Assembly: GCF_036895565.1 (NCBI RefSeq)
Contig: NZ_CP145904.1
Location: 1,736,001-1,800,000 of the forward strand
From: Flavobacterium sp. KS-LB2
Lineage (GTDB): Bacteria; Bacteroidota; Bacteroidia; Flavobacteriales; Flavobacteriaceae
Length of the DNA stretch: 64,000 nucleotides
Direction of reading: 5' to 3'
Part shown: positions 19,446 to 27,629 of the stretch, in pieces
Layout of the letters: each line of letters starts with the position of its first letter
Position numbering within the stretch: the stretch's first letter is position 1
Notes under the pieces: generated by a model
Told to the model about the DNA's origin: nothing
What the model saw: the letters and a program-made list of their open reading frames with translations, nothing else
Database searches by the model: none
Made by a program: the position numbers and the translations under genes

Positions 19446-20429
19446 TTAATCATATTTTTTGATATCAATTCCTTTTGACGAATAGATTTTGCCTTTATCA
19501 TCAACAATAATGCATTCAAGTCCTTTAATTTGATTGACAAGATCCAACCCTACTTCTACTCCAAGGACAAAAATTCCTGTTGCCATGGCATCAGCGATTT
19601 CGGTTTGTTTTGCAAAAACAGAGACACTCACAATACCACTTGCTGGATAACCCGTTCTGGGATCAATTATGTGCGAATATCGGATTCCATTAAAATTCAC
19701 ATATTTTTCGTAACTTCCTGAAGTTTCCACGGCGCTGTCTTCTATTGGAAAAGTGGCAAAAATTTTATTCTTGTTCAAAGGATTTACGATTCCTACAGTC
19801 CAAGGTTTTCCATCCGGTTGTTTTCCCCAAGCATTAATATCACCTGAAACATTTATAATTCCAGAAATACAGCCTTTAGAAAATAATAAATCTTTCACTT
19901 TATCAGCAATATATCCTTGTCCAATTCCGCCCAAACCTAATTTCATTCCTTCAAATTTTAGAAAAATGGTATGGTCTTTTGGATTTAAAATAATGTTTTT
20001 ATATCCAATTTTTGCGACTGATCTTTTTATAGCTTCTTCGGTTGGCATTACTTTCATCGAGCCATCAAACTTCCATATTTTATCCATAGATGCATACGAA
20101 ATATCAAAGGCGCCATTGGTAATTTGAGAAATTTTTATCGCTCTTTCGACCAACTCAAAAACTTCGATATCCACTTTTACTGGTTTTATTCCTGCATTGC
20201 GATTGATTTCTGAGATTTGCGTTGTTGGAATCCAATCGGAAATTAAATTTTCAATTCGTTTTACATCGGCTACAGCCAAATCAATATATTCGTTGGCTTT
20301 TATAGTGTCATTTGCAACAACAGTAACCTCAAAAGGACTTCCTAACATCGATAACTTTCTTTTATGGGCGATTTGACCAACAGAAATAAAGGTTGTAAAG
20401 AATAGACATATTATAATTAGGCCTTTCAT
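19446..20429 (-). CDS. apbE: ApbE, FAD:protein FMN transferase
   Basis: Exported flavin transferase that attaches FMN to Thr/Ser of envelope redox proteins, using FAD. 327 residues with an N-terminal signal (about 1-18). Family motifs: GGIGQGYIADKV (about 158-170), SGSYEKY, YSHIIDPRTGYPA and the metal-binding ADAMATG near the C-terminus. Its ATG overlaps the thioredoxin stop codon by one base (TAATG), so the two are coupled. No obvious NqrC/RnfG-type FMN-binding substrate is encoded nearby, so the target is open; DUF4266 or DUF3570 are neighbours to consider. Confidence 0.95.
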   Translation of the reverse strand: MKGLIIICLFFTTFISVGQIAHKRKLSMLGSPFEVTVVANDTIKANEYIDLAVADVKRIENLISDWIPTTQISEINRNAGIKPVKVDIEVFELVERAIKISQITNGAFDISYASMDKIWKFDGSMKVMPTEEAIKRSVAKIGYKNIILNPKDHTIFLKFEGMKLGLGGIGQGYIADKVKDLLFSKGCISGIINVSGDINAWGKQPDGKPWTVGIVNPLNKNKIFATFPIEDSAVETSGSYEKYVNFNGIRYSHIIDPRTGYPASGIVSVSVFAKQTEIADAMATGIFVLGVEVGLDLVNQIKGLECIIVDDKGKIYSSKGIDIKKYD

Positions 20430-20863
20430 TATTTCTCAAAGGAATGAAGTAGTTTGATATAATCAGCAGGAGAAAGGTTTTTGAACCCTGTAATCCCTAA
20501 AACATTTCCTGTTTTATCCATAACTAACACTAAAGGAAAATTTCCAGATTTGTTGTATTGCTCTGCCAATTTTTTATTGCTGGCAGTTAGTTCTACTGAC
20601 AATAAATTTGCTTTTTTCTTTGGAAAATCTGCTTTGTAAATAACCCATTTTTCATCAGCTTCTTTTTTAAATTCCTCTGACTTCCAAATGGTATTTTCTA
20701 ATTTAATGCATGGAGCGCACCAATCTGATCCTGAAAAGACAAGAAGAATATTTTTGTCATCAGAAATGGCTTGTGCTTTTGCTTCTTCAAAATTAGCCTT
20801 CCAATTTTGAGAATACCCAAGTGTTCCTATAAAAAGAAACAAGAATAGGATCTGCTTTTTCAT
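20429..20863 (-). CDS. exported thioredoxin-family protein
   Basis: 144 residues with a signal peptide (about 1-18, ending GYSQN) and a thioredoxin fold. The active-site motif is SGSDWCAPCIKLE at about residue 45-57, a CxxC redox pair. The later NFPLVLVMD strand supplies the usual cis-proline. It is the first gene of the ApbE-DUF4266-DUF3570 run. It may keep the CGC cysteines of DUF4266 reduced; this is inference. On the minus strand TACTTTTA (near 20890) is a poor match to a -7 element. Confidence 0.9.
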   Translation of the reverse strand: MKKQILFLFLFIGTLGYSQNWKANFEEAKAQAISDDKNILLVFSGSDWCAPCIKLENTIWKSEEFKKEADEKWVIYKADFPKKKANLLSVELTASNKKLAEQYNKSGNFPLVLVMDKTGNVLGITGFKNLSPADYIKLLHSFEK

Positions 20864-20987
20864 CTTTTAAATCTGTTTTAATACTGTAAAAGTATTTATT
20901 TCTAGTGAAGTATAGTTTTCTGACAGTGAAAATTAAGACAGAATTAATTTAACGACTTTTTACAGATATACATGATTCTTTATTGGA

Positions 20988-21425
20988 CTAAACAATAACG
21001 GTCAAAGTTGTTCCAGATAATGTAGTCTGATATTGTTTTAAATTGGATGGCGCAGGTCCGGAAATTACGGTGCCAGTACTTGTAAACAGAGAATTATGCC
21101 TTGGGCAGACAAATACATTAGCTGATTTATCATAACCTAGCGTTACTCCCTCATGTGTGCACATAGAGGATACTGCCAGAAAAGCCCCTGTTGTGGTTCG
21201 TGCAATAATAATCCCTTTGGTGACTATAAAGCCTCCATTTGTTGACAAAGCTCCTGTGCTCACATCTACTGTGAAATTACTTGTGGCACTTGGTGTTGGT
21301 GTTGATGAGCCATCTGCATTTGAATCATCGGAGCTACAGCTAGTAGATAAACCAGCTATGCAAGTAGGTAACAAAACAGTTGCTGCTCCAAATCCTACTC
21401 TTGCAAAAAATTCTTTCCTAGTCAT
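20988..21425 (-). CDS. Rieske [2Fe-2S] lipoprotein
   Basis: 145 residues. The N-terminus has MTRKEFFARVGFG then a hydrophobic stretch ending LSTSCSS, consistent with a lipoprotein signal. The Rieske ligands are present as SMCTHEG and FVCPRHNSLF (CxH ... CxxH), at about 92-94 and 111-114. A Ser/Thr/Pro-rich linker separates the anchor from the domain. It lies 124 bp upstream of the thioredoxin-ApbE operon on the same strand, so it may be a separate unit or its first gene. An electron carrier role in the envelope is likely. Confidence 0.92.
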   Translation of the reverse strand: MTRKEFFARVGFGAATVLLPTCIAGLSTSCSSDDSNADGSSTPTPSATSNFTVDVSTGALSTNGGFIVTKGIIIARTTTGAFLAVSSMCTHEGVTLGYDKSANVFVCPRHNSLFTSTGTVISGPAPSNLKQYQTTLSGTTLTVIV

Positions 21426-21653
21426 AATTATTTAGTTTTTGGTTGGTTATGATAAAGTACTTACGCAAAAGAAGTTGTTACAGTTTTTAATCTTAAAAAA
21501 TAAAAAAGAAAGCTGTAAATAGTTCAATTTTTTTTATATAATTATTAGAAAAATCAATAGTATTCTTTCAAATTTAGTAGTTTTATTCAAATTCATATTG
21601 CATTTCAATGAAATATTAAGCAATTCTTAAAAAACGATGGCGAAAATTATGTA

Positions 21654-21661
21654 TACTTTTG
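21654..21661 (+). promoter_or_regulatory. -7 element upstream of the sulfatase
   Basis: TACTTTTG matches TAnnTTTG and ends 18 nt before ATG 21679. It lies inside the longer reading frame that starts at 21637, which argues for the downstream start. No clear -33 TTG was seen. Confidence 0.5.
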
Positions 21662-21678
21662 TAAGTAAAAATAGAATC

Positions 21679-23778
21679 ATGACCTTTCTTAAAAAATTAT
21701 CGCCTTTTTATTATTTATTACTTTTCTACATTATTGTAAGTTTCGTTTTAAGGATAGTTCTATTTTTTCATCCCATAACACAGACTTCATTTACTTGGAC
21801 TGATACGCTATCGCTATTTGTTTTTGGATTTGTATCTGACTTTTTTGTTTTTGTTTTATTGAGTGGTTTTTTATGGGTTTATCTTATTTTCATCTCCAAT
21901 TCAAAATATTATACCCCTTATGGTTATATTATTTTTGGGTTATTATTAGCGTTGTTACTTTATGTTTCAATCGGAAACACAATACTAAATGAATATGGTA
22001 GTGCTTTGCCAAAAATTGCAATCGCCTTTCTTTCCGTAAAAACTTTTTTGTTTGGATTACTTCTCTTTTTACCTAAATACCGTAACCAAATCAGATTTTG
22101 GTTATTCTCATTTGTCATTTTTATTTACGTAGTTTTAATTTTACAAAATGGAATCAGCGAATACTTTTTTTGGAATGAATTTGGGGTGAAATATAATTTT
22201 ATCGCTGTAGATTATTTGGTTTACACTAATGAGGTTTTAGGTAATATTATGGAATCTTATCCTGTAATTCCATTGTTCTCCGCTTTATTCATAATTTCTG
22301 GACTGGTTACTTATTTTATTGTAAAAAAGTCAAAAAACTATATCCAAAGTATTCCTGCTTTTGTAGAGAAAATAAAATTATCCGGGATTTACTTAGTATT
22401 GTTTGGGTTCTCTTTACTGGCAATACCATTTTTATCCTCAAAAGAAAATGCTCATAATGTTTTTGCCAATGAACTTCAAGCTAATGGTATTTACAAATTC
22501 TATTTGGCCTTTATGCATAGTGAATTGGATTATTTTAAATTTTATAAAACCGTTCCAAACAGTGAAGCATATACACAATTAAAAAAGCAAATCTCTTCCA
22601 TTTCAGGAGAAACGACTTGGAGACAAATACAAAATGAGGCAACCGAAAATCATAAAAATGTAGTATTGATTACCATTGAAAGTTACAGTGCAGAGTTTAT
22701 GAAAATGTATGGTAACGAAAAGAATATTACTCCTTTTTTAGATAGTTTGGCAAACAAAAGTTTAGTTTTTACAAATCTTTACGCTGTGGGTAACAGAACC
22801 GTTCGCGGTCTAGAGGCCGTTACATTATGCTTTCCTCCTACAGCTGGAGAAAGTGTGGTAAAAAGAGAAGATAATAAAAATAAATTCTCTACTGGAAGCA
22901 TTTTTAAACAAAAGGGATATGCGGTAAAATTCATGTATGGAGGCGATTCTTTTTTTGATAACATGGGTGATTTCTTTACCGGAAACGGATATGAAATTGT
23001 AGACAAAAAAACATTTGAACCAAACCAAATCACTTTTGCTAATATTTGGGGCGTTTGCGATGAAGACATGTACCATAAAGCTATCACGGAAATGAACAAA
23101 GAAGCAGCGGCAAATAAGCCGTTCTTCAATCACATTATGACAGTTAGTAATCACAGACCATTTACCTATCCAAATGGGAAAATTGATATTCCTGGCGATG
23201 CAAAATCTCGTGATGGTGGTGTAAAGTATACGGATTATGCGATGAAAAAATTCTTTGAAATGGCTAAAAAACAGCCTTGGTTTAATAACACCGTCTTTGT
23301 GATTCTAGCCGATCATTGTGCTTCGAGTGCAGGAAAAACAGAACTTCCAGCAGATAAATACAGGATTCCGGCGATGGTTTACAGTCCGGGATTCGTTGAG
23401 CCAAGAAAATATACTAATTTGATGTCACAAATTGATGTAATGCCAACAGTTTTTGGATTATTGAATTTTGATTACCAAAGTAAATTCTTTGGTCAGGATG
23501 TTTTAAAACCAGATTATAAACCAAGAGCTTTAATTGCTACTTATCAGGATTTAGGATTGATTAAAGACAATGTTTTAACAATTATTTCGCCGAAACAAAC
23601 CGTAAAACAATTTCAATTGACTTTAAAACCAAACCAGAAAATAGGTTCCGATTTTCAAATTCATTATGATCAAATACCGGTCACAAAAGAAAGAATGGAT
23701 TTAGTAAACGAAACGATTTCTTACTATCAAACAGCCTCGGATATGTTGAAGAAAAAGAAATACCAAAAAATTAATTAG
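21679..23778 (+). CDS. LTA synthase family sulfatase (membrane phosphoglycerol/phosphoethanolamine transferase-like)
   Basis: 699 residues from ATG 21679. The N-terminal third has about five membrane helices (about 9-30, 40-62, 72-93, 104-125, 135-150). The extracytoplasmic C-terminal domain is of the sulfatase/alkaline phosphatase superfamily: ITIESYSAEF metal site, GNRTVRGLEA carrying the candidate nucleophile Thr, and ADHCASSAG. It resembles LtaS/OpgB-type enzymes, which in Gram-negatives modify envelope glycans or lipids. It is a lone gene, divergent from the Rieske gene. The substrate is unknown. Confidence 0.9.
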   Translation: MTFLKKLSPFYYLLLFYIIVSFVLRIVLFFHPITQTSFTWTDTLSLFVFGFVSDFFVFVLLSGFLWVYLIFISNSKYYTPYGYIIFGLLLALLLYVSIGNTILNEYGSALPKIAIAFLSVKTFLFGLLLFLPKYRNQIRFWLFSFVIFIYVVLILQNGISEYFFWNEFGVKYNFIAVDYLVYTNEVLGNIMESYPVIPLFSALFIISGLVTYFIVKKSKNYIQSIPAFVEKIKLSGIYLVLFGFSLLAIPFLSSKENAHNVFANELQANGIYKFYLAFMHSELDYFKFYKTVPNSEAYTQLKKQISSISGETTWRQIQNEATENHKNVVLITIESYSAEFMKMYGNEKNITPFLDSLANKSLVFTNLYAVGNRTVRGLEAVTLCFPPTAGESVVKREDNKNKFSTGSIFKQKGYAVKFMYGGDSFFDNMGDFFTGNGYEIVDKKTFEPNQITFANIWGVCDEDMYHKAITEMNKEAAANKPFFNHIMTVSNHRPFTYPNGKIDIPGDAKSRDGGVKYTDYAMKKFFEMAKKQPWFNNTVFVILADHCASSAGKTELPADKYRIPAMVYSPGFVEPRKYTNLMSQIDVMPTVFGLLNFDYQSKFFGQDVLKPDYKPRALIATYQDLGLIKDNVLTIISPKQTVKQFQLTLKPNQKIGSDFQIHYDQIPVTKERMDLVNETISYYQTASDMLKKKKYQKIN

Positions 23779-23784
23779 CATAAA

Positions 23785-23816
23785 AAAACGGGTGAAATTG
23801 AAGTTTCACCCGTTTT
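23785..23816. terminator. bidirectional terminator between convergent genes
   Basis: A perfect 13-bp stem (AAAACGGGTGAAA at 23785-23797 and its complement at 23804-23816) with a 6-nt loop lies just after the sulfatase stop (23778) and before the end of the convergent gene (23836). On the minus strand it is followed by a run of T; on the plus strand the stem itself ends in TTTT. Confidence 0.85.
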
Positions 23817-23835
23817 GAAATCATTGATAAATATA

Positions 23836-24834
23836 TTAGTCTTTTTCATTTGTCAACCCAAAAAGATCTCCTTTTGCATACGTCTTCATATCTTTTTTTA
23901 GAAGTTTGCTGTTTCTCTTAGTTAACGCTGGAGTATCAAGACCACTTAAATCGGGTTTACCGGCATTAACCCATGCAGTGTACCAAAAACTTGCCGTAAC
24001 TGTAATGGCTTTTCTCATTTGTTTTTGAACCATTCCGTTCATATCAGCATGCAATTGTTTGGCATACTCATCAGAATACAAGGTTCCTCCGTATTTATTT
24101 TTTACAATTTCCCCACTAGCATCAGTCACAAATATTTTATTTTCAGGGGTCGCAGTTCTCAATTTTTTATCTATCGCTAATAGAGGTTCTACTAAACTAT
24201 GAGTATCAAAAATCATGTCCCATGTTGCTTTTTCTACATTTTCAAGATAAACGCCTTGAGGTACGTTGAACTTATAATCCTTTGCAAACAATTCCGGCAA
24301 ACGGCTTTCCCATAAAGAGTGAATTCCTTTTTGGTTGGTATTTTGCCCGTCGTGATTATCAGATGTGTGCAATGGCATGTGACCATCAGCAATATAATGT
24401 CCTAAATCACCTGCAATAAATAGTATTTCATTTTTCCTTTTTTCCTTAAATGCTTTGGTAAGTTTTACCATTAAATCTTGAATATGCCAAGGTAAAATTC
24501 CGTTTTTGGTCAAGAATTTTTCGTCGTATTTTAGCTTCGCTTCGTCCATAGTCTTAGGAAATGTAGCCACATCTCCAAAGTTTTCCATATCAAAATAATG
24601 ACGTGGTGGTTCCATTTTATCATTCAAAACATTTCTTCTTAAATCCGGAACGGTAGATTCCTGAGTAATGAAATCAATATGATTGTAAAAAAAAGTCTGT
24701 AATGGTTTTGGCAATGCCATTACTGCAGCTCTATTGATTCGTTCGTGACCAATAACGCCCCAAGACAAAAGAAAAAGTGCAACTCCAAGAGCAGATAAAG
24801 TCACAAGTGTAGGTTTAATTTTAAAATTTTTCAT
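23836..24834 (-). CDS. zinc-dependent phospholipase C / S1-P1 nuclease-like protein
   Basis: 332 residues from ATG 24834, giving a hydrophobic signal (about 11-27). The fold family is marked by WGVIGHERINR at the mature N-terminus (Trp-1/His metal ligands), YFDMENF, the zinc motif GDLGHYIADGHMPLHTSDNHDGQ and WESRLPEL. These are the spaced His/Asp ligands of zinc-dependent phospholipase C and S1/P1 nuclease enzymes. It is likely a secreted or periplasmic hydrolase of phospholipid or nucleic acid. It stands alone, flanked by the terminator at 23785 and a divergent membrane gene. Confidence 0.88.
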   Translation of the reverse strand: MKNFKIKPTLVTLSALGVALFLLSWGVIGHERINRAAVMALPKPLQTFFYNHIDFITQESTVPDLRRNVLNDKMEPPRHYFDMENFGDVATFPKTMDEAKLKYDEKFLTKNGILPWHIQDLMVKLTKAFKEKRKNEILFIAGDLGHYIADGHMPLHTSDNHDGQNTNQKGIHSLWESRLPELFAKDYKFNVPQGVYLENVEKATWDMIFDTHSLVEPLLAIDKKLRTATPENKIFVTDASGEIVKNKYGGTLYSDEYAKQLHADMNGMVQKQMRKAITVTASFWYTAWVNAGKPDLSGLDTPALTKRNSKLLKKDMKTYAKGDLFGLTNEKD

Positions 24835-24932
24835 TAAATTTATTTTTTTGAGGTACAAATGTATTTCTTTAAATCGTTATTAGAAAAAATTGGGTTTAAG
24901 ATTCTGTTAATTAAAAAAAGAAAACAACAAAT

Positions 24933-25682
24933 ATGTTTCGACATCAAGGAAAAAACAGAACTTTTATTCATAATCTTCGTTTAGCCACTTTATTATCTTT
25001 TGTTGCCGGAATCGTAAATGTTACCGGAGTTTTATCGGTACAAACACTAACAACAAATGTGACGGGACATTTCGCCTATTTTGCCGAAGAAATCATGAAA
25101 CGAGATTACACAGCCGCAATCACTTTTTTTGTATTCACTATTTTCTTTTTGTTTGGTGCCTTTACTTCTAATTTTTTAGCGGAATTGATTTCGAAAAAAC
25201 ATCCCAATTTATCACATGTTATTCCTATTTCATTAGAAATGATTGTTTTGATTAGTGTTGGAGTTTTTGGAATCGCCTCGGATTTATCTAGTTTCGAAGG
25301 AAAATGGATTGCTTTTGCGATGCTTTTCGCGATGGGAATACAAAATTCTTTGGTAACCAAAATTTCTCAATCTACTGTCAGAACAACGCATTTAACGGGA
25401 CTTTTTACCGATTTAGGAATAGAGCTGTCGCAATTGTTCTTTTATAAAAAACCCGAAGAAAACAAGAAATTAAAAACCAGTATTTACCTCCGATTATCGA
25501 TTATTATTTTCTTTTTTATCGGCTGTATTTCAGGTGGTTTTTTGTATAATTTACTAGAAATGAAAACGCTTTTTGTTGCTGCAACCTTTTTGTTGTTTGC
25601 GCTTCTGTATGATTATATCCGATTGCAATTTCATGTGATCAAACGAAAAACATTCCGTCACAAAACTATCTTAGATAAATAA
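24933..25682 (+). CDS. DUF1275 (YoaK-type) membrane protein
   Basis: 249 residues with about six membrane helices. The N-terminal half holds the family motif LSFVAGIVNVTGVLSV followed by TTNVTGHFAYFA, and later RTTHLTGLFTDLGIEL. The charged C-terminus is cytosolic. DUF1275/YoaK proteins are thought to be transporters with no agreed substrate. The 3' end overlaps the convergent YeiH-family gene by 17 bp. ATG 24933 is preceded by an A-rich stretch with no Shine-Dalgarno sequence. Confidence 0.9.
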   Translation: MFRHQGKNRTFIHNLRLATLLSFVAGIVNVTGVLSVQTLTTNVTGHFAYFAEEIMKRDYTAAITFFVFTIFFLFGAFTSNFLAELISKKHPNLSHVIPISLEMIVLISVGVFGIASDLSSFEGKWIAFAMLFAMGIQNSLVTKISQSTVRTTHLTGLFTDLGIELSQLFFYKKPEENKKLKTSIYLRLSIIIFFFIGCISGGFLYNLLEMKTLFVAATFLLFALLYDYIRLQFHVIKRKTFRHKTILDK

Positions 25683-26643
25683 TCGAGACCAAAGTCGCAA
25701 TTGTAATAAATGTCCATAGCAAAACGCCTTGCGCAAGTGGTTTTAATCCCACTGATTTCAATACATTAATATTTAGTCCAGCTCCAATAAGAAACAAAGT
25801 TACTGTTAAGCCTATTTTGGAAACGGAAACCAAGTGTGACCGTATACTCTCCATTTGTGGCAAATAAGTATTGGCAATCATCGCCAAAATAAACAATCCG
25901 ATAAAATAAGGGATTTTTAATTTACCCGATTTATTTTTAAAAATAAATGCTGTAGTCAGTGCGACAGGAATAATCCATAACGCTCGGGCTAATTTTACCA
26001 TTGTAGCAATTTGCAAGGCTTCGGGGCCAAATTTACTCGCCGCTCCTACCACAGAACTTGTGTCATGAATAGCAATGGCACACCATAATCCAAACTCTTT
26101 TTGAGTTAAATCCAACCAATGACCCACGGCAGGAAATAAAAACAGCGCCACCGAATTCAGAATGAATATCACTCCCAAAGCAACTGAAGTTTGTTTTTCA
26201 TTGGATTTAATTACTGGAGCAATCGCAGCAATGGCACTTCCTCCACAAATTGCAGTGCCACAAGAAATTAAATGAGATGTTTTCTTTTCCGTTTTAAACC
26301 ATTTTCCTAAAAAAGTTCCTAAAACTAAAGTACTCACAATAGAAATAATGGTGAACAAAAAACCTTCTTTTCCTGCAGAAACCGCACTGTGAACATTCAT
26401 TCCAAATCCTAAACCAACTACTGAGAACTGCAACAGATAATTAGTGGTTTTGTGATTTAATTCTAAAAAAGGATGCCCAAAAAGATTGGCTACAATCAAT
26501 CCTAATACTAAAGCAATCGGCGGAGAAACAAAAATTGTGGTACAAAACAATAGCAAGACAACAAAAATAAGTTGCTGCAAAGGGGCATTTACTTTAAAAA
26601 AAATAAAAGATTCTTTTTGTATGACTTTTTGATGCGTTTCCAA
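25666..26643 (-). CDS. YeiH family (UPF0324) putative sulfate exporter
   Basis: 325 residues with about ten hydrophobic helices. Conserved motifs of the family include VGLGFGMNV, GTAICGGSAIAAIAPVI, AIHDTSSVVGAA and the C-terminal FLIGAGLNI. The frame opens with TTG at 26643: there is an in-frame stop upstream and no ATG before about residue 80, so a TTG start is likely. It lies 75 bp after a LysR-type gene on the same strand, the familiar LysR/YeiH pairing, so it is probably controlled by that regulator. Sulfite/sulfate or similar anion export is the usual suggestion. Confidence 0.88.
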   Translation of the reverse strand: METHQKVIQKESFIFFKVNAPLQQLIFVVLLLFCTTIFVSPPIALVLGLIVANLFGHPFLELNHKTTNYLLQFSVVGLGFGMNVHSAVSAGKEGFLFTIISIVSTLVLGTFLGKWFKTEKKTSHLISCGTAICGGSAIAAIAPVIKSNEKQTSVALGVIFILNSVALFLFPAVGHWLDLTQKEFGLWCAIAIHDTSSVVGAASKFGPEALQIATMVKLARALWIIPVALTTAFIFKNKSGKLKIPYFIGLFILAMIANTYLPQMESIRSHLVSVSKIGLTVTLFLIGAGLNINVLKSVGLKPLAQGVLLWTFITIATLVSIIYLR

Positions 26644-26718
26644 TGTAAAGTTGTTGAATTAGTACAGTACAAAGGTCAGCTGATAAATCTATTTATGCCA
26701 ATCGCAAATTATAATCTG

Positions 26719-27615
26719 CTATAACTTTAAATTATAATGATTAGAAATATTCTGGATAAACAAATCCGATAAAGAATCAGTTTTTCCTTGTAACGTAATG
26801 ACGTAAAAGAAACGTTCAATAACTAAGTCTTTAATATCTAATATAGCCAATTCATTGTTTTGAAGTTCTTTTTTTATCGCATGAATGGATATAAAAGCCA
26901 CGCAGTCAGAGTTTATCAAATAGGATTTTATGCTTTCAGTACTTCCTAATTGCATTTCAATTTGTAGTTCTGATAGTTTAATTTCAAATGGTTTTAATGC
27001 ATGTTCAATAACTTCAAGTGTTCCAGAACCCTGTTCCCTCATTAAAAAATGCATGTTTTTAAGATCTTCCTGAGTCACTTCATCAAAACTTACTAACGGA
27101 TTGGAACTCTTACAAACTAGAACCAATTCATCTTTTAAAAACTCGGTATATTTAATGGATTTATTTTTTGATTGCCCTTCAACAATTCCTATTTCAATTT
27201 CCTGGTTTAGTAAAGCATTTTCTATTTGCTCGGTGTTTCCATTGAGTAAACTCACTTTTACATCTTGTAATTTTTGATGGAAACGAGCTAAAAGTGGCGG
27301 AATTATATACTGAGAAATCGTTGTACTGGCGCCTAATCGCAACAAACCAGAACGTTGATTAATAAGCGTGCTCATATCAAAATCAATTTCTCTATATAGT
27401 TCGAAAATATTTTTGGTGTGTTTTAATAATACTTCACCGGCAGTTGTCAATGCGATTTTAGAACCATTCCTGTCAAACAATTTGATTTTATATTGCTCTT
27501 CTAACTCTTGAATATGTTTGGAAATCGCAGGTTGCGTAATGAATAATTCGGTTGCTGCTTTTGTAAAACTCAAACGATTTGCAACGGTATAAAATACTTT
27601 CAGTCTAAAATCCAT
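26719..27615 (-). CDS. LysR-family transcriptional regulator
   Basis: 298 residues from ATG 27615 (MDFRLKVFYTVANRLSFT), the normal LysR N-terminus; the longer frame to 27708 overlaps the upstream gene. The winged helix-turn-helix is at about 1-65 with TKAATELFITQPAISKHIQELE; the effector-binding domain follows. It resembles CysB/CbbR-like activators. It precedes the YeiH-family gene and probably senses the same ion or metabolite. Its start is 14 bp after the end of the VWA-like gene. Confidence 0.93.
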   Translation of the reverse strand: MDFRLKVFYTVANRLSFTKAATELFITQPAISKHIQELEEQYKIKLFDRNGSKIALTTAGEVLLKHTKNIFELYREIDFDMSTLINQRSGLLRLGASTTISQYIIPPLLARFHQKLQDVKVSLLNGNTEQIENALLNQEIEIGIVEGQSKNKSIKYTEFLKDELVLVCKSSNPLVSFDEVTQEDLKNMHFLMREQGSGTLEVIEHALKPFEIKLSELQIEMQLGSTESIKSYLINSDCVAFISIHAIKKELQNNELAILDIKDLVIERFFYVITLQGKTDSLSDLFIQNISNHYNLKL

Positions 27616-27629
27616 GTTATTTAATTGTA

